This document shows positions 1 to 10,544 of a stretch of DNA of 64,000 nt, in pieces. The notes beneath the pieces were generated by a model that saw only the letters and a program-made list of their open reading frames with translations, ran no database searches and was not told the origin of the DNA. Origin of the DNA: Prinsepia uniflora (Eukaryota; Streptophyta; Magnoliopsida; Rosales; Rosaceae); assembly GCA_032719365.1 (NCBI GenBank), contig CM064871.1:65236416-65300415 (forward strand), read 5' to 3'. The position numbers were made by a program, and so were the translations under genes. Position 1 is the first letter of the stretch. Each line of letters starts with the position of its first letter.

Positions 1-1326
1 ACCATGTTGGAACCAACTTACTCGGACACCAACCACGTGTCCCTTTTAGACTGGTTACTGACACATGCCCATCTCGACGAAGTCACAACTCGACTCGTGA
101 CTCATCGTCAACACAAACACCGGCACCAACACCAGCACTAGTACCAGCACCAACACTAGCACTAACTTCAACATCAGCACACAAACAACAGCATCAGTAT
201 GAGCACACCGTGTGCAAAATTGACAACCCTGGATCTCCGCTCATAACAAGCGACGACCCCATACCTCTGCTCGAATAGGAGAAACTCTGCCTCCTTCGTT
301 CCCAAAAACTCTGGGTACAGTCACCATGACAACTTATATGAGAAAAGGAAACGTCCCCTGAACGTCCCTCGATTCTCCACAACTACTCTTGGTAGTAGTG
401 CTTGCCACATACTTGTGCAGACCTAACCACCAGACACCGCTATCGAGACTCCACATCCAATGGAATCAAGTACCCGTACAACTACTCTGTATCCCCACTC
501 TGGGATTCCATCGACAAGTACCGACCCCGGGTAGCCTGTCCAACACATCTCCAACCAATCGTAACTCTACTCTACCAATGTCGTCTACTAGGTCGCCCAT
601 GACCATAGGTGCACCAACAATCTGTCACAACTAAGTAGCACGACAACCAACTAGGCATAACCGATAAGTACAACCCCGACTGTGGATTGCAGTTCCACCA
701 CTAAAGTTGACATGACTAGACCTGACACAATCGTCAGTCGGTCTCGACTTCGAAAAGTCATTAAAGTCAAACCACTCGCCATCTCACCTTTCCGAACCAA
801 ACACCCTACCTTAGGGTTCCACGATCACTACCTAGGGTTCCTCAAAACCCGACTGCTCCTGAGTCCTAAGATATTACCATGACTCCTCTCGAGTCCTAAC
901 CGAAATCTTGGCATCCCTGGCATACTCGGTCACCTAGAAAATTACCGCCGGTGAACCACATCCTATACCACTTAACAAGCTTAAGGAATGCCCCATCACA
1001 CTCTAGACATTGGAACTCACATTCCGCTCAAGGAATTTACTGAGAATCATCTCATCATGGGTCCAACCTACCCAATTGTTCTACCCTTCGAGCCTCTGGT
1101 TTCGTCCAATCCTGAGACTCATAAAAATACTGATTCGACAATTAGTAAGTCGCAATTACACTAATTACATCTGACCCACAAACCAAGGTCAATTACATTC
1201 CGAGATCTATCACAAGGTCTCAAATACCCTAATATACCCATCTCACTACCAGGTCGCTCACGAGGCTCACATTTCGGAGGTATGACGTGGCACCAGCATC
1301 AGCAACCTAGTGCTCTGATACCAATT
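1..1326 (-). mobile_element. 5' internal region of a non-coding LTR retrotransposon
   Basis: Read on the minus strand this follows directly after an LTR ending at 1327. Bases 1312-1323 are the reverse complement of TGGTATCAGAGC, the primer-binding site for initiator tRNA-Met, separated from the LTR by 3 bases. The rest shows no long ORF and no gag or pol motif. Bases 1-110 read backwards are similar to 2517-2640 (shared ATGGGCATGTGT and GGACACGTGGTTG), so this and the domain at 2514-4322 belong to the same family in opposite orientation. The element continues beyond the left edge. Confidence 0.75.
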
Positions 1327-1989
1327 TGACAGGACCCGTCCCCGAAAGACATAGATAACCGTGCCCGGTCCTGCTCCCGTCTGACAAGTCAACTGAAGAT
1401 CCGAAACTACCCTTCAGCACCTGCCAGATAAGGGATATTTGCGCCTGTGCCCACTCATACCTCCACCTAGACAGTGTCACTGTCTGGCAGCAAGATTCAA
1501 TGGTAAAATACCATTTTGCCCTTCATTCGACAAATTACCATTTTGCCCCTAGACTACCGTGACCCGTAACTTGGTCACCCGAACTTCGTTTTCGACGAGC
1601 TGCCTGTCGTTGGATTCGTATCGACGAGACCTACGTAACAGTCCTTGGCCCTCGTCCATCGGACCTCCCGGTCAAAAAGTCAATATTTGGCCCCTAATAT
1701 GCCAAATTACCAAAATACCCCTCAACTTCCGAACGTCATAACTTTTTCCTCGAACGTCGGAATCGAACGTACCACCTGTCTATAAACTCGTGACGTCCCG
1801 AACTACGTCACAGTCATCGGTCAAAGTCCGTTTGACTGCCCGAACTAAAAGTCAACATTTTGCCCACGCCCAAGGGCAAAACGGTCATTTTGCACATTTC
1901 GTCCGATTTCACTCCACTAATCCCAGATTTGTCATTCCAAACTATAATTAATTAATATTCAATCCCGACACTCGGGACGGGTCATTACA
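1327..1989 (-). mobile_element. Short family A LTR (663 bp) next to a PBS
   Basis: On the minus strand it starts TGTAATGACCCGTCCCG at 1989 and ends GGGGACGGGTCCTGTCA at 1327, directly before the PBS. This short form lacks the central hairpin-array domain of the long copies. It keeps the conserved 5' third (gcaaaatgaccgttttgccc, the gacgtagttcgggacgtcac block) and the 3' tail with the GACGGGAGCAGGACC motif. Flanks are CAATT (internal side) and CCATG (1990-1994). The matching target duplication, if any, lies outside the window. Confidence 0.75.
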
Positions 1990-2513
1990 CCATGTGTCCT
2001 TTTCTGATTGGGCACACTTCCCCAGATGTTAAAAGACCAAAATGCCCTTGCAAGTCCAAATTACCATTTTGCCCTTTACTTATTTAGACCCACAACTTAT
2101 CCGTCCGACGTCCGATGACAGCGTACCGTCTGTCGTTGTACTCAGGACGTCGAGATCTATCTACGATCCTCAGTTTACGTGAAGAAAACGGGTCGTGTAA
2201 AAAGTCAACAAATTCCTTCTTTTTGACCAAATTACGAAAATGCCCTCGACCTTCCGAACATCATAACTTCCTCCTTGGATGTCGGAATCGGGCGTACCAC
2301 CTGTCTATGAACTCGTGACGTCCCGAACTACGTCACAGTCATCGGTCAATGTCCATTTGACCGCCCGAACTAAAAGCCAACATTTTGCCCATTGAGGTGC
2401 AAAATCGTCATTCTGCACCAACCTTACAAAAGTATCAAACTAATTGCCGATTATCTTCGTTAATCCATCACTAATCACTAATCTAATCCCGGCTTCCGGG
2501 ACGGGTCGTTACA
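1990..2513 (-). mobile_element. Family A LTR fragment (5' end)
   Basis: On the minus strand it begins TGTAACGACCCGTCCCGG at 2513 and covers about 520 bp of the conserved 5' third before being cut by the element at its left. It appears to be the start of an A element inserted into the internal domain that follows at 2514. Its target duplication partner (GACTC expected) is off the window. Confidence 0.7.
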
Positions 2514-4322
2514 GACTCCGTCAAAATGGGCATGTGTTCGTTATCTGTGGTCTGGGAGTGAATCACGGATAGAGTTAGACTGGTTACGGACACGTGGTTG
2601 ATGTCCGAGTGTGTTGGTTCCGACATGGTTGGGACATCGAAATCGGGAGAGGTTGTGATTGAGGTGACGAGAGGAATGCGAGTTTTCAGCATTGGTAAAA
2701 GGTATTTTGAAGTCATTCGGGGTGACTTCTTAGATTATGTCAGGCCAGATGATAGTTGTTATCACCAGTACATTGATCGTGTATTGGTTGGTGGACTCAT
2801 GGTTTGTCTTGGGTCATCAGGAGGAGTTGAGTATTTCAAAGTTAGGTGAAGGAGATTTCCCATTTTCTGCTTGGTGGCAGACGATGTTGGGTTACATGGC
2901 GTGGTGAGTGCATAAAGTTTTGTTTGCATTCACGTAGGATGGCTTTTGTTGTGATTGTATTGGATCATCCTTGATTTTCCTGGGTGGAATGCCAAGGATC
3001 GATACGAGGTAATTGGAGAGAACCCACAGTCTCGACGTGTCACGTCGTTGACTGATCTGGTTAGATGTGGGAAATGGTTTAGGAGTGTTGTGACTGACGA
3101 AGGATTCAAGAGGGTGTAAGACCCTATGATCGCATCTCAGGTGGATTATTAGCTGAGTAAGCATGTGTGGATCCTAGATGGATCAGGATTCTGATGTTGA
3201 GGATGTTGGGACTGAACTTCTTTTCGAGGTAAATCCCGTATGGTATATTTCTCGGGCGAGTAGGTTTTCGACGGGGTCGAATTTGGTCAGCCTTAGATGT
3301 GTGAATGATGGTATTGGCTTCCCTATGAAGTCAATCGAATGTGATGAGCAGGTAACCGATAGGTTCGGAGTTGGTACATCTTGGTAGACGTGAGTGAGAT
3401 TTATTGACAGTTGGCATGAGCGGGTACGCCTTGGTGGGCGTGAGTTGGATTGGTACGTATTGAATTACGGGATTTGAAGTAGACGTTGTGTTGCTGGTCA
3501 AGTGACCATGGACTCGAAATGGACGATGTATTAGAGTTTTGATATGTCTGGCACTAGATTGGACAGATGGACTCCAGAATAGAAACGTGATTAGCTACGA
3601 CCTAGGTTGTGGTCTTCATCGTCGTTGTTGTAGTCTGGTTGGTGGATCGATGTACGTACCTTGTACGTTGATCGAGGTACGATACCGGGCAGACTTGTGG
3701 TGCCTGGTGGCGGTATATAGGTTATACCAGTAGTACGTTGGTGAACGTATTGGTAGTCGGCTTAGTTCCGATACCATTGGATTAGTCGGGGTTGTGAACT
3801 AGACATTGGACACTGTGCACTGGGTCATAGTGATTCTGATGGGTCTAGTCACACACAAGTCGAGTGAGATGTTAGCAATAGTATAATCAGGGTGAGTGAG
3901 TTGGTGGTTAGTGTAACCACAAGTAAGTATAAGGTTAGTTTTTGACTGACGACTATCAAGTGGTGACAATTTGTCGGATGTTTCAGCGTGGATCGATTAG
4001 TGAGTTTGGTGACTCCCAATGGGAGCATGCGTCAGGATAAATTTGAGATTGAGTAAGGAACCATCAAGTTGTTGTGTCAGCGACATAGTAGAGTTGACAA
4101 GTGGTATTAATTCGGAACGTGCAATTTCTGTCATTCGACGTGGTCGAGTGTAGTCGAGGTGACGTGAGTACTAGTGGTACGTCTGGGTTCACACAAGTTT
4201 TGATTTGGTTAGTTGGTGTACGAGTGTACACGTGAGGTGATACCGAATTTGCTTTCCACGTCGTGGTTGTTGAATCAAGATAGTTAGAATTTCGAGAACA
4301 TAATTAATTAAGGAGGGAAGGT
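2514..4322 (+). mobile_element. 3' internal region of a family A element, with PPT
   Basis: This 1.8-kb stretch ends in a purine tract (AAGGAGGGAAGG, about 4310-4321) immediately before the LTR start at 4323, the expected place for a polypurine tract. Its beginning overlaps by similarity the far end of the internal domain at 1-1326, giving an estimated complete internal domain of about 3 kb. ORFs here are under 100 codons and show no gag, protease, RT, RNase H or integrase motif. This supports a non-autonomous LARD that would depend on proteins supplied in trans. Confidence 0.65.
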
Positions 4323-4750
4323 TGTAACGAACCGTCCTGAATTTCGGGATTAGATTTGTAATTAATCAAGGATTAGTGAGATTAATCAGTGATTAATGGG
4401 GTGCTCGCGGACGAACGATGCAAAATGACCGTTTTGCCCCTAGTCGTGGGCAAAACGTTGACTTTTCATTCAGGCGGTCAAATGGACTTTGACCTATGAC
4501 TGTGACGTAGTTTGGGACGTCACGAGCTCATAGACAGGTGGCACGTTCGATTCCGACATTCGAGCAAGAAGTTATGACGTTCAGAAGTTAAGGGGCATTT
4601 TGGTAATTTGGTTAAAAAAGACAAATAGTTGACTTTTCGACCGGGTGGTCCGATGGCTGAGAGCCGAGGACTGTTACGTAGATCGGGACGATACGAATCC
4701 GTAGACAGGCGGAAATATCTGATTGGGCAGGTATTTTAAGTGGGACCCAT

Positions 4751-4776
4751 GGATGAGTGAGAAGTGTCACTCATCC
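4751..4776. promoter_or_regulatory. Conserved 26-bp palindrome of family A LTRs
   Basis: Arms GGATGAGTGA and TCACTCATCC are perfectly complementary. The same motif recurs at 9535-9560, 11053-11078, 21733-21758, 26083-26108, 33916-33941 and 45421-45446. It always lies shortly upstream of a C/T-rich stretch and the first exon-like block, so it may be part of the LTR promoter. The TGTCAC half-sites resemble known plant TGACA/TGTCA homeodomain and TGA-type targets, but that is only a suggestion. Confidence 0.5.
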
Positions 4777-6380
4777 CATTGGCCTAAACCCCTAATTTGT
4801 GGATCTATCATAATTAAATAATATTTATTATATTATTTTATAATCATCACTCATCCCATCTTTTAATCCTAACCTTCCATCTCATCTAAACTCTCAATCC
4901 TCACCATTCATCTCATCCTTCCCTCTCTCATCTGATCAACATCGTTTTCTTCTTCTTCAAACAACCCTTCACACCCCCCCTCCACACCACCATCTTCCAT
5001 TTCTTTGAACAACACACAGCGACATCACACCATCATCACCTTACCTACATCTCTACGACTGTGTCAGGGGTTTTGAGGGACTGTGAGAGGCTAGGAGGAC
5101 ACGGGATGGACGGCGAGCCACGGTGGTGGACGGCAGAGGTGAGTAACCCGAGATCCATTTTCCATTTTCAAAATTCAAAGGTTGGTTTTTAGGGTACGAC
5201 GATCGATTTTGATGATATGGTTGTGTTCCTAGGACTCATACGAGTCGAGTGGGACTGGTTTCAGGACCCATGGTGGCCGGAGACGAGGGGGAGGAGCAGT
5301 TGCAGGTGGCTGGTTGTGTTCCTCAACGAACAGGTATGAAAACGTTCTCAATCCTTAATTTTTAAATCCTAGAAAGGTTCCTGGGAAGTAGACGAGGAAA
5401 TAGGATGAAATAGGGAGGAAAATGGGTGCGGAAACTGTGAGAACCGGCTGGGTTGGTTCACCGATTCGGTCGAACCGGTCTGAACCAGTAAACCGGGTCC
5501 AGTTCGAGGAAGACGATGACACTGTAGCAGTGCGTGAGGTCACGTGAGCAGTCCAATGGTGAAGTGTTCAACACGTCAAATCTTCTATTCGATATAACGA
5601 ACATTTTGGGACTAGTTTCGTGTCGATCAGACACCGTCTTGATAATGTTCAGGACATCGGAAGGTTTAAGTTCGAGATTTAAAACAGTTAAAAGTTCGGG
5701 AAAATTACGGGACTTTAATGAGATGTTAATAAGATAATTATTATCCCTCTAGATTGATTCGGACAGGTTTGGGATTCCCGGTGACGATAATTTTCCCTGT
5801 GAGGCTTACGGCACGCAAATCGAGGCGACAACTTTGGACGGTCTGAGTGGACCTTGATTTCTAAGCTGTGATGCATCCATAAATATTTTATATGGTTTAT
5901 GAATATGAATCTATGATGTTGAATTGGATATTGGTGAATTATATGGTTTCACGCTTTTTGAGGCGATTTACGTGCTTGCACGTAAATCAAGGTTTTCTGT
6001 TTTGCACTGATTTTTCGTGCTTGTAGTTTTGGAAATGATTTAATGAAATGGTTTTGGACTTGGAAAGGTAAACTCAGGTTTGAGACCCATTTATATTGGA
6101 AACCCTCGGACTCAAAGTCCCTTTTAGCTACGTTCTCGAGCTAGAGGCCCAATTGGTTCTTGAATTAATTTCGGATTTGGAAATATGGACCGGGCACGAG
6201 ACCCAATTGATTTACGAACTCTTGGACCTGAAGTCCATTTGATTTGACAAGGCATCGGGTCAGAGGTCCAGTTGATTTACGTATCGGGATCGAGGCCCAG
6301 TTTGTATGTGGATTCGGGCTTAGGGCCCAGTTATGTTTTAAGATTGTGATTTCGAGTCAGGGATCCACAAATGGATTTCT

Positions 6381-6514
6381 GGTTCATGACGGTTTATGGG
6401 AACCGGCATGAACCCTTGAAAGGTTTTATGGTTCATGACGGTTTATGGGGACCAGCATGAACCCTTGAAAGGTTTTTATGATTCATGACGGTTTATGGGA
6501 GCCGAACATGAATC
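6381..6514 (+). repeat. Three tandem 34-35 nt hairpins in the LTR
   Basis: Copies at 6381-6414, 6430-6463 and 6480-6514. In copy 1 GGTTCATG pairs with CATGAACC (8 bp), and inside it CGGTT pairs with AACCG around a 6-nt loop. In copy 3 the outer arms have both changed, to GATTCATG and CATGAATC, so pairing is kept. Related copies are at 16770-16804, 24156-24190, 47687-47720 and about 47738-47771. Confidence 0.8.
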
Positions 6515-7257
6515 CTTATAAGGTTTTTTCGTATACCGTCCTTTATATATGAATTGTCTCCTCCGGGGAGGGTTGTTGGCCTGGGTGGACCCCGGAGTAG
6601 TCACGGAGCACTGACTGAGTGAAGTCGCCCCCGTTGGGTTCCTTACTCTCAGAAAGGCTATGGTTTATAACCTTCAGGGAGGGTCATTTATCTACGGACA
6701 TTGACCTGGGTGGACCCTGGAGAGACTTGGGTTTGAGACCCCTGGTAGCACGCGCGTAGCTCTAGATACAGTGACAGGATTGGTTATATGAAATATATGG
6801 ATAAAAATGATTTCAAATGGTTTGGGAAATTTTGTTTTATGATTATAAATGGATTTGGGCTGAGATCCCACATATGTTTACTATGTTATGGTTTTCTGTA
6901 AATGGTTTTGGACAGGAGCCCGTATGGATGTGGTTGTTTAAACATATGTGATTGGATAAATGGTTTTACTATGCATGCATGCTTTTTAGTGAAGGGTATA
7001 AAGGTCTTTGTAAAATGTATTTACGAGTTATTGCTTTTCGTCCACTCACAGTCTTTCTGTTTTCAATGCCCTTCAGGTTGAATACATTGCGACTGTAGCA
7101 GAGACCGAGACATCACATACCTCCTCCGGATCCTGGCGTACTCTGGTAGCCTTCGGGCTAAAGATTTTAATTTTCCCTAGTTTAACACTCTGTGTCAGAC
7201 GGGAACAGAGTCGTCCCGTGTTAATCCCAGGGGGGGGGATTGAAACGGGTCCTAACA

Positions 7258-8600
7258 TGGTAGATGACATAGTAGTTCACGTCATTCTGTCAGACCACGT
7301 GGTAGGCCAGGGTTGGTTCCATATGGCAGGGTATTAGAGGTGTCAGAGCTGAAGTGATAGCTAGCGTGGAAGGCTGTCAGGAGTAGTCAAACCTATCAGA
7401 CGTCTGGCTGACGTCAGCAAGGACACATGGCACATGTCATAGGGTGACACGAGGCACCATTCTGAGAGTGCCACATAGCATTTGTTAGATGTTAGTAGGG
7501 CTGACGTCAACAGTGGCGTCGACGTTGACCGCTGTGGATCGAATAATGATTAGCGCGTGTGGGCGCATAGACACGTATTTCAAGATTAAACCAATCTTCT
7601 TCGAAAAGTTTCGATGATCTGAATCTAATGGTGGTGGTTTCAGGAAGCGTGTTCAGGACATGGTTACTGTACCGAGTTTTAGGTGGTGTTTACCTTTGAA
7701 CTTGTATAGATGGTTAGTAACCCTCAGGCCTGATTTGGATAGGCCAGGACGTCCCGTAGACATTGGACTAGCAAACAGTGCGGGTTGTGAGCGCGCAGCT
7801 TGGACAGTGTGTGAGTGTGCTTTTATTTTATAATCGTGATGCATGCATAAATGTTTTAAACGCTTTATAGTATGCTTTGAGTTGGGATGATTTAATACCT
7901 TTGCTTGATGATTTTGTGGATTTAATTATCGATTTCTGAAGGATTTTACGAATTTACGTGAAAATGGTATTTGGGCTTGAGACCCAACTGGATAATGATC
8001 GTGACTTGGATTTGGAGTCAAATGTGATAATATGATGTTTTGGGCTTGAGACCTTGTTGGAAATATTTTTTAGTCATAGTATGAGTCCAAGTAAATTTGA
8101 AAGAAATATGTGATTTGGATACCGATTTGGTATGTTTGATTTAGTGAAATTTGAATTTATGAAACAGGTTCTGGATGCTGTTTTATGGTGGTTTGTGGAC
8201 ACTGTTTTTGTGGGAGCTATGTCCCGGGCATAGGCCCAGTTGAAATGTTTTGATTGGATTTGAGAGATAAATGGTTTTATACTGGAGTTGGTGACCTTTC
8301 CACATATACCATCCTTTGTGATTCGATAGTATCCTCTAGATGTCATGGATCCTAGAGTAGGCACGATACACTGTTTGGAGATGAGTAGCTTCGAGGGAGG
8401 CTCAGTCTCAGGAGTGTGAGATTATGATATCCTCTGGACGTTGTAGATCATGGAGATGATATCACCCCAGACGTCGTAGATCATGGGGATGTACTCGGAT
8501 GTGAGATCTCGAGTTTACACGCGTAGCATTAACATTATGACATTGTTACATTGTGAAAATTACTTGGATATCGAGGATTGGTTATACTCTTGATCTATTG
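7258..8600 (+). mobile_element. Family A LTR fragment, central and 3' part
   Basis: Contains the ACGT-rich block also seen at 28490-28760 (repeated TGACGTCA near 7410 and 7500), the GTGTGAGTG arm, an RY motif near 7841 and part of a degenerate hairpin array (for example gggcttgagaccc near 7974 and near 8040). It lacks both LTR ends. Near 8600 it joins sequence resembling the LTR 5' third, so that boundary is approximate. Confidence 0.55.
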
Positions 8601-9019
8601 ATATTTGTTTGAGATATTTTTTGGACTTTCCATGAAAACCGTTGCGCAGGTTCCGAGACGTTGAGTCCGTAGACATGTGGCATGTCGAAATCGGAATTCG
8701 GATTGAATAGTTATAGGTCTGAAAAGGGCCAGGGGTATTTTGGTACTTTTATAAGGAGTGGCAAAATAGTAATTTTGGTTGAATCTTTGCTTAGTCACTA
8801 TGTTGGAATGATTGTGACATGTGACACTGTAATAGTAGGGTTGTTGGCACCACGTGGTGTGTGTGTGTGAGGTGTGTTGATGATAAATCAATTGTGTATG
8901 TGTGTTTGTTCATCGAAACAAAAACAAAAGGAATCATACAATTGATTAAAATCTAGGAGAGACTGAACAACAGAGAGTTAGAGAGACAGAAAGAGTAAGA
9001 AAGAGGAGGAGAAGAGAGG
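8601..9019 (+). mobile_element. Older family A LTR, 5' piece, split by later insertions
   Basis: Resembles the second half of the family A 5' third (gtagacatgtggcatgtcgaa, then the ggtattttgg block). It is interrupted by the 9020-16903 unit, whose AGAGG target duplication is at 9015-9019 and 16904-16908. The same host LTR resumes at 16909-17898, 20743-21216 and 24501-24560, where it ends GGGACGGGTCCTGTCA. Confidence 0.55.
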
Positions 9020-10544
9020 TGTAACGACCCGCCCCGAATTTCAGGATTAGATTAGTGACTAATCAAGGATTAGTGAGATTGATTGGCGATTAGTGGGGTA
9101 CTTTTGGATGGACGGTGCAAAATGACGATTTTACTCCTAGAATGGGTAAAACGTTGATTTTTCGTTCTGGCAGTCAAATGGACTTTGGCCAATGACTGTG
9201 ACGTAGTTCGGGACGTCACGAGTTCATAGATAGGTGGCACGTCCGATTCCGACATTCGAGGAAGAAGTAATGACGTTCGAAAGTTCATGGGTATTTTGGT
9301 AATTTGGTTAAAAGGGGCAAATAGTTAACTTTTGACTTAGGAGGTCCGATGGCCGAGGGCCAAGGACCGTTACGTAGATCGGGTCGATACGAATCCAGAG
9401 ACAAGCGGCACGCTGAAATCGGACTTCGGACGGGAAAGTTATGGTTCATGGAAGTTCGATTTCATTATTGCACGATTTACGAGACAGACAACTTTTGTAT
9501 TCTAGTGGGCCCAGATATTTAATTCCTGCCCGATGGATGAGTGAAAAGTGTCACTCATCCACATGCCATCCTTATACATTCGTGCATATCATCTTCATTC
9601 TTTGTTTGTCCAAAACCAAAACTCGATCTCATCCATCCCCTATCAAACCATCACCCAATCCTCTCCCTCACCTGACCCAATCCATGAAGGAGACAGAGGG
9701 TGGACTGATGGGCTAAGGACGGCGTGGAGGTGGCTGAGACGCCGTGCACGGTGGAGAGAAGGTAAGGTGGTCGGTTTTGTGTTTTTGAATCCAATAATTC
9801 AATTGCGACAGTATAGATAGTTTTGGATGTTTGGATAGTGATAAATGGGTTGCAAGAATGGTATAGAGGAGTGTTTGGAGGTTGGTTCATGGCCGATGAA
9901 CCCAGGGAAGAAACTGGGCATGTGAACCGTGAAAGAAGGAATTAAACCATGGGGTTTTGGGTGGGTTTCTTAGGTTTCTTGATTTAAGTAGATAGGAAAA
10001 TAGAAAATAGGAAGAATGGAATCAATTGGGAAGAGATAGGATGAAAAATGAAGAGTGGAGGGCCTTGGACCTACCACGCCAGTCCAAGCAGACTGCGATT
10101 GCAGGATGAAACGGGCCGGCTGGTTCAGATGGGCCTGGCCGAAGGTTGCTGGTGATTGAACAGTGGTGCGTGAGGCCACGTGCAGGGCCCTTTGGACTGC
10201 GTATGGCAGCGCGTGGGACACCTTTTGGGGATGTGTTCAAGACACGAAATCATCCTTTCGATGAAACGAACATTTTGGGACTAGTTTTGTGTCAATCGGA
10301 TATCGTTTCGATAGGTTTTGGGGTGTCCAAAGGTTTAGGATCGGGATTAAAAACAGTTAAAAATTCCAGAAAATCACGGGGCTTTAGTGAGGGGTTATTT
10401 AAGTAGTTAGTAACCCTCTATTACGATTTGGACAGGTTAGGAGGTTCCGGTGACAATGATTAACCCGGTGAGGCTTACAACACGTAAATCTAGGCGGCAG
10501 CTTGGACGGTCCTCGGTGAGTGGACCTTGATTTCTAGGCTGTGA

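Larger units (their letters stand above)
4323..7257 (+). mobile_element. Family A 3' LTR (2.9 kb)
   Basis: Starts TGTAACGAACCGTCC directly after the PPT and ends ACGGGTCCTAACA. It carries the family landmarks in order: conserved 5' third, 26-bp palindrome (4751-4776), pyrimidine-rich stretch, exon-like block ending in GTGAGT near 5139, GTATCGAGG-like block, RY motif near 5872, mini-hairpin array (about 6085-6345), three long hairpins (6381-6514), second RY motif near 6971, GTCCACTCACAG, CCCTTCAG, and the GTGTCAGACGGG tail. The 5' LTR is missing because the internal domain is interrupted at 2513. Confidence 0.75.

Noticed and set aside
2598..2849. gag or pol fragment in the internal domain
   Set aside because: The 83-codon frame has no CCHC, protease, RT or integrase motif.
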